A DNA stretch of 64,000 nucleotides from the NCBI GenBank assembly GCA_018873225.1, contig JAEILZ010000004.1, positions 3,534,001-3,598,000 on the forward strand, written 5' to 3'. Below the pieces are notes generated by a model. It was not told the origin of the DNA. It saw nothing but the letters and a program-made list of their open reading frames with translations, and did not search any database. The position numbers were made by a program, and so were the translations under genes. Origin of the DNA: [Phialemoniopsis] sp. UDSM-2020. Its lineage: Eukaryota > Ascomycota > Sordariomycetes > Thyridiales > Thyridiaceae. Position 1 is the first letter of the stretch, and the number at the start of each line of letters is the position of its first letter. Positions 22,396-31,573 of this stretch are shown in pieces.

Positions 22396-23557
22396 ACCGA
22401 GTGAAAGTCATCAATATGTCGGGGCATTTCAAGACAGGGAGTCAAAACGAAAGTTGTGGATACGCAACGTTCTTGAAGTTCCATATTCAATCGCAAGTTG
22501 GAAGGACGAATTCGGATCTCCTGCCAAAACGTCCTGACAGGTGCCTGGAAGCTGTTTTGGGCTGGGCAGGTGGGGTTGGTCCCGACACTGGTGCGCCATC
22601 GCCCAGTGGACCTTCTAGCAATGGCCAGTGGACCTTCTAGCAATGGCCAGTGGACTGGAGGTCCGCCTCTCCAGGGCGGCTTGGAGGGTTTGTACCATTT
22701 TCCTTTTGCCCATTTCACAAGTGATTGCATCGTTGCGCAACGTTTGCATGGTAGAGGCAGTTATGGCGTGGATGTGCCTCGTGGGGCTCAGTCGGATGAC
22801 ACCCTAGCGCCTGTCAAAGCAATATTAATAGAGAGTCAGGAGCCGCTCTCCCGGCGGGCAGTCGATGCATGGTAGATCGCTCAAATGAACCTGTCGCGGC
22901 GACACGGTGACTACACGGCCATCCAGGGGCTTGATGGTGCTCCCCCTACCTATCGCGAGGGCAAGTCTGAACGCACCAGCTAAGGCAAGGCTTGCATTAG
23001 TGCTTGCAGATGCGGAAATGTCGGCGACGGGTCGGCAAATAACCGATCTTGGGAGCCTGGGATCAGGGCGTCCGCGAGAATGAACGAACGACTAGGGAAG
23101 CTGATGGCAAGAGCCCGGATGCCAGACCGTCCAGGTATTGGACTACCTGATCAGATCTCTTTTCAAAGAGCGGCGGCGTGCACGGTACTGGGGGTGTGAT
23201 TTCGCATCCCACACCTTTCGAAGGAGCTCTAGAACCCGGGTAGCTTCCCGGCTTCCGTGCCGCCCCTGGGCGGACGTCAAAGTCCAATACCTACTCCATC
23301 TGCACTCGATGTCGTATGCAATCCCGCCGATGCCCACACCGGCCAATTACCCTTTGTAGGCTCTACGTAGTGTTCCCATTCTGTCCCTGGGGTGCGCTGC
23401 TGTCCGTTGGGTCTTTTGAATCGAACTGATCTACTCCGTACAATCCGTCATGTTTGGTGGGTGGGTCATTGAGCAAGGATCACAAAATCTTCAAAGGTAC
23501 CTCGAAGCAAATGGCGCGGCCAGCTTGAACAAACGATTGCAAATCCTTTGCTTTTTG
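22396..23557. other. Intergenic, partial repeat R1
   Basis: No gene is seen. Bases about 22755-22930 carry a degraded R1 (CCTCGTGGGGC, ACCCTAGCGCC, GCGACACGGTGA). GCAATGGCCAGTGGACCTTCTA words repeat near 22600-22650. Confidence 0.4.
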
Positions 23558-23760
23558 TCTGCAGAGGCAACCGTAGCCGCTGGGTTGCTTGTACTTGGCT
23601 CCCTGGCCTCGATCCGGACATAATTGTCCACCGCCGGGATTCCAATGCCCAAGAAGAGAACGTGCTTAATTCGATGCAAGAATAGCGGTGGCGATGTAGT
23701 CACGCAATCTCATATCTTAAGAGTTGCTGAAGCTTTGGGTGGACGTATCGCATGCCTACA
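23558..23760 (+). pseudogene. Decayed microprotein family copy
   Basis: GCAGAGGCAACCGTAGCCG and the following GTTGCTTGTAC and CCCTGG blocks (23558-23615) match the nucleotide sequence of the start of copy 11 at ACAGAGGCAACGGTGGCC. Small deletions shift the frame. No ATG and no complete span remain. A block at about 23715 may be the old L-E-A-G motif. Confidence 0.45.
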
Positions 23761-24698
23761 GCCGCAGATACACCTAGGTACGCGACAAAAGTTGTCCCTT
23801 TAAACTACGGCGGCGACATTAGGGGGGAATGAATGGGTCGGTGTCTGGACTGGCAACGGTGTCAGAGACGTCATTCAAGATACTCAGTACATGTCTGCAC
23901 TTTGCTAATTTGAAGGCACGGTCCAGGCCTGCCGATAGATTGTCCCATACAAGGCGTCGCGCGGAGTCTAATCCGGACAAGCGAGGCACCACGCGAATTG
24001 ACGTGCTTGGATTGCAAGGCCGCTTCGACACCGACACGGAGATCTTCGATGGGCTGACGGGCGGGTCGTCTAGGGCTCTAGCTCCCCTAGCGGTGGATGC
24101 AATGGTGGTCCTACAGACAGAGGCACAAAGATCCTAGCAAGTACCTGGGCTGTGGCACCCCCTTCCACCCCCCACAACTCGATTTGCTTCTTGTCCCCAC
24201 TGGTAGTTATGCTTCTTCAAGTTGTTCATCTGTGGGAAAATTTCTGCAAGAACCTTGTCTCACTGACCGAACCTCGGGGTACCAAGTGCGCAGATCTCGA
24301 AGCAGGTCTCCAAGCCATCTGACCTGGGCTCCCATCTGATAGGCAAGGTAGGTATCAGTGCGTTCCAAGATAGACAAGAACAATTCTTGCCCTTGCTGCT
24401 TCTTGCTTCAGTGGCTGTGCACTCTGCGCGGGAATCTAGCCACTGGCTTCCTTTTGTCGTTGGGACGGTGAGGCCTGCATTTTGAGGCGCGCTTACTCTG
24501 ATTGAAAAGATATCGAGCCTGCCATACTCAGATGGGCGAGCAAGGTAGGTGGCTTGGAAGATGGAAGTATACCAAACATTCTGATGGCAGCGGAGGCTGT
24601 TGCTACAGTTGGCAAATCCAGGCTCCGCTAACAGCCAAGATCAGCTATCAAAAGGAAAGATTGCGATGGAACGGTTACCACCAAGAATGACTGCTTCG

Positions 24699-24734
24699 GC
24701 AGGCAGGCAGACAGGCAGGCAGGCAGGCAGGCAG
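24699..24734 (+). repeat. AGGC tetranucleotide microsatellite
   Basis: About nine units of AGGC with one AGAC variant. Confidence 0.85.
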
Positions 24735-26856
24735 CTGTTTTCCATGTCGGTGTGGTCCTTGGTGATCGCAGAACAACGCCGTGTACCTGGATTTGGGGCT
24801 GCCATGTTCCAACAACGCCTCAGGACAGGGTAACTGACAAGGATTCTCTTGCCCGACGAGGGAATAGGTGTAGCTCCGGTAGGAGATGCGTTTGGCTTGG
24901 AGAGATGATCAAGCATAGGGGACTTCGGTACCTCCGTGGCATGCACCAGTCCATCATGTGTGAGAAGGGAGAAGTGGCTGACTGTCTTAGGGATGTGGGA
25001 CAGGCCGACCAAAGTTGGGGGAGGGCGTTGGGGGAGGGGTGTGATGATAGTTGGTGACTTTAGGGAGACATTTGCAATCCCCCCCAAGCTGCTTGACGGT
25101 CTGCCAATGCTTCCCCCCGGCGCTAAAAGAGCAAGAGGTCTGGGGCAAGGAACAGCGGGAGCGCGGAACATCCGCCGATTGCATCCACTGTGGATTTAGC
25201 TGAGGTGGATCAAATCTCCCCAAGCCTGGCTGTTTTGTCTGTTTAGTCGCAAGCCACGCGACGCGTGCCTTGTACGTACACATCTTACATTGCTAGACAC
25301 AGATGCAGCTGTAACTGTGTCCACCAACTCTCTGACAGCACCGACGAAGCTTGCTTGCTTGCTACTTCCCTTGTCATGGTCTTGCGTCATTAAGGTACTC
25401 TACTCCATGATCTTGTAAGGTAACACGGGACCCGAGGACATTGATTGAAGAGCCCTCGGCGTTGTATTTCTTTGATCGAGGATTTGTTCGGTTGATCGTC
25501 GTTATGGTAGCTTCTTAGAAAAGCCTACCAAATTTGATCCGACCCAAAGCCAGCAGTGATTCAGAGGAATGGATAGGCAGTACGAGGTCTGGAGACAATG
25601 AGTGTCCAAGCGAGCAGTATTGGTTGCTCACCACGTCCGCACTTCGATCGCGAACAAACTGCTCAAGAGCTTGCAAGGGTGCAATTGGCGCAAAAAGTTC
25701 ATGCATTTGCTGGCCAAGGTGTGCAAGAAGAGGCGCGCTCGCGGGAAAAGCTCGCCATCAACTAATGCTAGGGAACCCCGATCAGGTAACGGTAGTTGAG
25801 GACACACTGTGACACCAAAGTCGTCGGGAATGGCAGGTCACAAAACTGATAGGGGCGTGGCTGTAATCCCGGGTACCACTCCGTTGTCGCGGTGGGAGAC
25901 TCATGGATGCGTTGACTTGCGCCGTTGTAAAAAAGCGCGAATAAGCCCGCGTGGCCCGAGCCGACGACACAGAAGCTGGAGGGAACCTACCCCTGGGCCA
26001 AGGAGCATAGGTACATTAAATTGCTAGGCTCCAACCCCACTCGCCAACTTACTTAAGTACTTTGCCGGGTTGGCCTATCCCATTACGGCGGCGCCTCTGT
26101 GGGCTCTCGATCCTAGGGTCTCTGGTCCCTCTGATCCATTCAGCCCTTGTCACTGGTCCATTGGCCAATTTGGCCAATTTGGTCAATCTGGGCCCCCCGC
26201 GTCCCTCGTCTTGTCGCAAAACGGCGGTGTCCCATTTGTCCCATTTGTCCCTCTCGTCCCTCCCAAAACCGATATTTCATGAGGCAGCACCCTGTTCAAG
26301 CTTGTTTCGAGATACCCTGGAAGCAAGCTAGCGCGCCTTCTCCCTCGATCCGATTGTAAAGAACGATATGTTCTGTCATCCACCATAGCGATGACAGGGG
26401 ACCCCTGATCAAAATACGCTGTCTGTGTATCCTGCACGTAAAGCAACGGGCTTCTTCTCTTTTTGTCATGGAAGGAACCACAGCGGCAAGCTTATTTTTA
26501 CCATCCGAGGAACTCCTCGCGCTAAACACACCCCCTTTGACCGTGTCTTTTCCTCTTCTCGGGGAAGAGATGCTTTTCTGACGAAATCGCCTTCTTTTTC
26601 TGGCCGTATCCTACTCTGTCGGCGGTCTTTCTAACTCACCATCCCTCCTCCTTCGCCTTCCTGGGCCTCACTACCCATTTCTTTTTGAAGCCATGTTCTT
26701 TTCTGATTAAGTGTTCCCCCAAATCTTAGACTCTCTCGTACCCTGCCTTTTCTCTAACCCTCCCACCCCTGTGACCCTGGCCCCCTCCAACCTTGACTTC
26801 GCTCCATCCATGCCTTGGTCCTCTTCACCTGTTATCTCTGACCAGCGTTCGAACAT

Positions 26857-26865
26857 GTATTTAAG
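26857..26865 (+). promoter_or_regulatory. TATA-like box of copy 13
   Basis: GTATTTAAG is followed by TAGCGGCATTGTCAGCTTTC, matching the spacing and the TTGTCAGCTT element at copy 11. Confidence 0.5.
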
Positions 26866-26951
26866 TAGCGGCATTGTCAGCTTTCTCGATAGGGTCTGCG
26901 AGCTCCTCTTTCATGTTTCCTCAAAGGTCAACGATCAAGCATTGTCACTCG

Positions 26952-27375
26952 ATGACTCTCTCTACCGAAGCGATATTGGCCATTGTGGCTTTGTTTGTTA
27001 CATGCATCTCTGGCCCTCACATTGTTCGATGCCTAATCCGGCGAGGATATCTGAGGTGCTTCCATTCTCTACAATCCGCAAGTGAGGACACGGCCCGGTC
27101 CCAAAGTCTTGAAAACTACAGTCTTGCCTCTTCGAGTCCTTCCTCGTCCTTCGACTCAAGTCATGAGCTTGGAGTCGTGGCAAGAGAGCCACCTTCAGAT
27201 CTTCGAATGCTGGAAGAAGGTCATGCTTTCCATGCAAGTACTCGCTGACTACCATTATGTATAGTGAGGTACATGCTGACATTTTACTCAGGATGCCCAT
27301 GAGATACGAACTTTAACGACGAGGGAGCATACATATTCACGATCTCAACGTATATATCACGCTAAACGGACCTGA
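26952..27375 (+). CDS. Single-span membrane microprotein, family copy 13
   Basis: Exons 26952-27233 and 27292-27375 give 121 residues. MTLSTEAILAIVALFVTC then ISGPHIVRCLIRRGYLRC gives the span and basic stop. The linker is serine-rich. Exon 1 ends RMLEEGHAFH at a GCAAGT (GC-AG) donor. The 58-bp intron has TGCTGACAT as branch site and ends TTTACTCAG. Exon 2 includes D-A-H-E-I-R-T-L-T-T-R-E-H-T-Y, collinear with copy 8 over 27 residues of equal length. Function is unknown. Confidence 0.8.
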
Positions 27376-27896
27376 AAGGAAGAAACATACAGGAGGGGCG
27401 GCTCTTGTGGTCTAGACAGGACCAGAGAGGTACCTGAGGATAACAGAAAACGAACGAGGACAGGACAATAACACCAAGCTCAACGATGCTTTGAAGAGTT
27501 GCGATTTATACCTGGGAGTTGCGAAAGGTCTATGACTGAGGCCTGGGATAGTTATGCCGGACTGGTCCTGGTGGAAAACAATATCGTTGAGATGAAGGGC
27601 ATGTGCGCTGGATTCGTTATGGTAGACAAGAAGTGTATCGAAGTGAGTACTATTTTTGGAGATGTATTCTGTGTAAAGCGCCTGGTTGAGAACGTTGAAT
27701 ATGTCTTACGTGAAAAAACTGCTTGGGGTACTACCTTCATAGACTACCCCCTTTCCGACCACAATCTTACCTGGCATGGATTTGTGATTGAGTCTTCCCA
27801 TTCCGGGATCATTCTCCTCTTGCGGTGCATGAACAGTGGGAGACGCACTGCGTAGGTGTTGGTGGCATTCGTTGAGATGATTGAGAAAATAGGCGG

Positions 27897-27959
27897 CATA
27901 GATGGGTACAATCTCAATGGATGCATCGTGGTGTTCGAGGCCAAAGAAAGCAAACATAG
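27897..27959 (+). pseudogene. Orphan exon 2 of the microprotein family
   Basis: One frame reads HRWVQSQWMHRGVRGQRKQT then TAG. At nucleotide level ATGGGTACAATCTCAA matches exon 2 of copy 8 at about 15372 and the match continues weakly downstream. No exon 1 is recognised nearby, so it appears to be a fragment of a lost or duplicated copy. Confidence 0.45.
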
Positions 27960-28364
27960 GGGAAGGGCTGTGACCATCATGTATAGAGCCAGAAGTTGCC
28001 TCAGGATGTCAGGAAGCGGAGGAAAGAATGTCGGGGGTATGCTTGGCAACTACTTGATCAGACGATTATTGATGAACAGCTTGCTAATGAGATCTTCGTC
28101 GACCTTGAATGGTCGATAGTAGATGTGTTGGGTCAATTATATTTTCCTTTGGAGGAAGCTTCACCCATCTGCTAGTTGACATGATGTACATATCGTGCAG
28201 CATCTTTGGGATTGATCACGACAAAATTTACGAAATATGTTCTGCGTCTATGGACACTCGAGAGAGGTGTCTTGGGACCCCTGGGCACAATTGGCTAAGA
28301 CTTTTAGTCCGGGGGACAATTAGGAAATGGTACTGCGTTTTTGGGCAAGAGCAGGGACTATCAG

Positions 28365-28575
28365 CAGCACTGCTTTTTTGACCCTTGTAGGGATTTTTTG
28401 GCAGTACTGCTTTTTTGACCCCTGTAGAGATTTTTTGGCAGTACTGCTTTTTTGACCCCTGTAGGGATTTTTTGGCAGTACTGCTTTTTTGACCCCTGTA
28501 GGGATTTTTTGGCAGTACTGCTTTTTTGACCCCTGTAGGGATTTTTTGGCAGTACTGCTTTTTTTTACCAAGAGC
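28365..28575 (+). repeat. 37-bp tandem repeat, about six units
   Basis: Near-identical units built on CAGTACTGC, T6, GACCCCTGTAGGG, A, T6 and GG are repeated head to tail. The unit length is not a multiple of three. Open frames across it on the minus strand (lysine- and glutamine-rich) are repeat artefacts. Confidence 0.9.
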
Positions 28576-29154
28576 AGGGGTTATCAGCAGTGCTGCCTTT
28601 CGAAACATAAGCAGGGATCGCAAGCAGCACGGCCAGTAGAGAAGTTATGAGTGGGGTAGCACATCCGATCGGGACAACACATCAGTTTCCCAGAAAACTT
28701 AAATTACATGAGAGGCGTCTCGTCTTCTCATAGAGAAGAGGGACTTTGGTGACTGGCTTTTTGGCCTGGGATACATCCGGAACTTAGGAAGTCACTTTGC
28801 CTTTAAATTTACCAATCTTGTATCTCAATTCTTGTCAGGAACCAAAAGGGCCTCATCCGCATCAAGTCTAGTGATGCCATGCTCAGTTTAACGGAGAATC
28901 ATGCTTTATGATCTTGGACAGCTTTAATACACCTTCACCATTTCTGACGGATGAGCAATGCAGTTTACAAAAATGGGTTATGTGAGAAGGTAGTAGCTTT
29001 GGAAACTAAATGGTGAATTGCACCCATCCAAGCAAGGATCATGGGTTTGACCGCCGTTCCATCCATGAATGCTCGGTATCGTATCTTCGTCCCATTGAAA
29101 CTCCATGAGATAACATCGCAAGCCTGCCTGCCCGATATCCCAAGGCAAAAGTCA

Positions 29155-29538
29155 TCATCTTAGCGGGGCAATGGATTTATTCCGGTTCTTTCGCCTCAAG
29201 CGACCAACTACTGTCTCGTGCATGTGCTGATATGGATCAGTCATTGGATACTGTGTCTCCCTTGAACCATGGGTACTCACAGATTGTTCTTGCTCGGTAT
29301 CACTGGACACTCTAGACGGTGAAAAAGACATCTCAGCTGTCTTTGACTCCTCTTGAATGCATCGGAAGGTAATCTTGACGCCGGACCTTGGCCTGGGGTC
29401 GACAAGTCTGCTCGTTGGGTGTGGACTGAGACATCGGAACTGATTCACACATGCGGCGCGTCTCGCAATAATTGCGACGGATATACACATGATAAAGAAG
29501 AGAACGGTGGCAGCCGTAAGTTGGACCGGGAGAGACAT
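29155..29538 (-). CDS. Divergent membrane microprotein, family copy 14
   Basis: Exons (minus strand) 29538-29281 and 29226-29155 give 109 residues. MSLPVQLTAATVLFFIMC then ISVAIIARRAACVNQF keeps the span and basic stop without the T-E-A start. The donor is GTGAGT and the 54-bp intron ends CATATCAG. Exon 2 reads HMHETVVGRLRRKNRNKSIA..., comparable to x-x-H-E-[TI] of other copies. The intron is a multiple of three and open, so retention would give 127 residues. A TATA-like element lies at 29621-29628. Confidence 0.6.
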   Translation of the reverse strand: MSLPVQLTAATVLFFIMCISVAIIARRAACVNQFRCLSPHPTSRLVDPRPRSGVKITFRCIQEESKTAEMSFSPSRVSSDTEQEQSVSTHGSRETQYPMTDPYQHMHETVVGRLRRKNRNKSIAPLR

Positions 29539-30370
29539 GGGTAAGTTGAGTGAGTATGTTGAGAGGGAGGGAAGAAAAGTATCAGATGGTGTGTCAAAGT
29601 CCAAAGTTCATCAACGAATGTATTAAAAGTCCGTAATATCAGATGGAGGTACTAGTCGGATTGGGCGCAGATTTTATGAGATCATCCCATGTACGGAGGT
29701 AGTTGGGGCCGAGCTAGCTACGACTGCCCGGACCAGGTTTTGTCAGCTAGCCCAAAGACAGCAGCTGCGCACGCGCGTGCGGTCGAGACATGCTCGGTTA
29801 AGTGGGGCTTGGGCTCGGTTGATACTTAATTTATGGAGTACAGCATACTGAGGCTTCGGCTGGCTCAAATAACGTTGAAGAGAGTGGGGGTGTGTAACAC
29901 CAGGGGAAGTAAACGGATTCGGGGGCCGTGATGTACGTAGGTAGTTCGATGCTCACACGTAGGCTGACTTGGGCCTTTTGTTGGTCCGACGTGCCTTTGG
30001 TGGCCATTTGAGGCATATGTCTGCATAACCGTTGACGCATATAATTCCTGATCCTATTGATTTATTACTGCGAAGTGTTAAATAAGGAGGTTTGATTTCT
30101 TAGTACCAAGCCTCTACCGATCTCTCCATCATCTCCGTATACAAGAAGCGGAAAAAGTATGTGATGCACATCGTATTCGAAATACCGACGATTTGACCAA
30201 TTCTAACAATGATCTAGCTTTTCATCTCGTGCTTCTGCGACAATCCCTTCTTATCCAAAGTCCGAGCCGCTGCTCGAGATTTGAAAGGGAGGACAATGCA
30301 TCTCTTAGATATGGCGCTATGAAAATTGTCACCCTATCTCCAAGGGGTTTCAGCAATAGTAACCGGATTT
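29539..30370. other. Intergenic
   Basis: This lies upstream of copy 14 and downstream of copy 15, both on the minus strand. No other feature is recognised. Confidence 0.45.
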
Positions 30371-30758
30371 CTACTGACGAGATCGACTATACTGGCGCCG
30401 AAACAGCTTTTGCTCCCTAAGTTGGGTCATTTCAATCTGTTGAATGCACTAAGGCGGCCAGTATAAGTCAAGGCTGATTATCGTGGGCGAAAGGGGTACT
30501 TGCCTCTTCCAGCTGCTCCCAGCGAGCACGACCACCTAAAGAGATGCTAAGATTTGGCGCCGTGGGGAATTCGGGTGTCAGAAGACCGAGCTCACTATCA
30601 GATGATGCCCTATGGCCCGCCATATTATTGCTGGTTGGATGTAGACCAAGACAGCGGAGATGTCCCATCTTCACTAAATACGAAATAATGAAGGTACTAG
30701 GGAGACACATCACGATCAATGCGATCAGGGCGATGGTAGCTTCGGTTGACAATGTCAT
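30371..30758 (-). CDS. Single-span membrane microprotein, family copy 15
   Basis: Exons (minus strand) 30758-30504 and 30448-30371 give 110 residues. MTLSTEATIALIALIVMC is followed by LPSTFIISYLVKMGHLRC. Exon 1 ends RWEQLEE at a GCAAGT donor (GC-AG). The 55-bp intron has CTTGACTT as branch site and ends CGCCTTAG. Exon 2 reads CIQQIEMTQLREQKLFRRQ..., clearly the same type as copies 2 and 3. It therefore combines a second-class start and GC-AG intron with a first-class exon 2. Function is unknown. Confidence 0.78.
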
Positions 30759-31573
30759 GATGAGGACAATTTTGCAACAGGAACATGCAAGGTTCTAGAC
30801 AGTACTGCTTTTCCACGAGCGAAGAAAGTGTCCGGAGGATAGCCAGACTTTATCTTGCTGAGAATTCCTTTAGGGCAAACACTTCATCTCTGACTTTGGG
30901 CCCGCGGATAGGAGGGATCGGAGACTGCTGACACGCATTTCGCTCCTGGACAGGTGTGACCGGAGAAGGAGCTAGTGAGACCGCAACATGATTGGAGGAC
31001 TAGTGAGCACGTACTCTTGCTCCCTCGTGAGTGGCCCAAAAAGCCAACAAGGTGGCTGTGATACGGTGAGGTCTAACAACCCGCGTGCATGATGCATGGA
31101 ACTACAGTTGCCGAAACAGCCATAATCGAGTTCATAGATTTGCAAGTGGTGGTTGGTCCACGCCTGAGGCACTTTGCAACCAGCCGCCGCCCGATAGACT
31201 AAGGGCTTGAGCGTACCAAGTAAATGTGAATTTTTGGGATTGCAGAGAAACGTTGCCACATCTGTACCAATATCCACGAGGATCGGCCTCTAATGTATTG
31301 CTTGGTCTAACCCATTAATACATTGGGGCTTTTGAGTTAGACAGGAAGCTCTGGCTTTGCACTTGTCAATCGACTGATGTCACACCATTCTTCAGGCTGC
31401 TGTAATTTTGCCGCTTGCGACGTATCCTTTCCATTGGTGTATCGTGCGACGTCGTACTGACATGTCCTCAAGCATGAGGTACTAACCTCAACACTCGAGA
31501 GCTAGACTTCCAGTACACTACAATACAGTCCTTATCCCAGCACCATCTACTGGCGCGTCGTAGGCTCATCCAC
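30759..31573. other. Intergenic boundary region
   Basis: No gene is seen. This marks the change from the gene-poor microprotein block to the gene-dense right half. Confidence 0.45.

Larger units (their letters stand above)
23761..26951. other. Intergenic, gene-poor
   Basis: About 3.2 kb without a convincing gene. It contains an AGGC microsatellite (24699-24734) and, at 26155-26265, short repeats such as TGGCCAATT and CCCATTTGTCC. The promoter of copy 13 is at the right end. Confidence 0.45.
27376..29154. other. Intergenic with exon relic and tandem array
   Basis: It carries the exon 2 relic at 27897-27959 and the 37-bp tandem array at 28365-28575. Overlapping open frames at 27499-28119 show no consistent coding signal. 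Confidence 0.45.

Noticed and set aside
27499..28119. Two consecutive plus-strand open frames as a gene
   Set aside because: No recognisable domain. Overlapping open frames exist on the minus strand, and the region contains an orphan exon 2 in another frame.
28365..28575. CRISPR-like array
   Set aside because: Units are head-to-tail without unique spacers, in a eukaryotic genome.
28228..28623. Lys/Gln-rich minus-strand open frames
   Set aside because: They arise from the 37-bp tandem repeat, whose length shifts frame every unit.
700..30758. Family as bacterial-type toxin or phage holin
   Set aside because: Single span and small size are superficially similar, but the genes are spliced, have TATA-type promoters and lie in a fungal genome. 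Nothing in the sequence supports that role.
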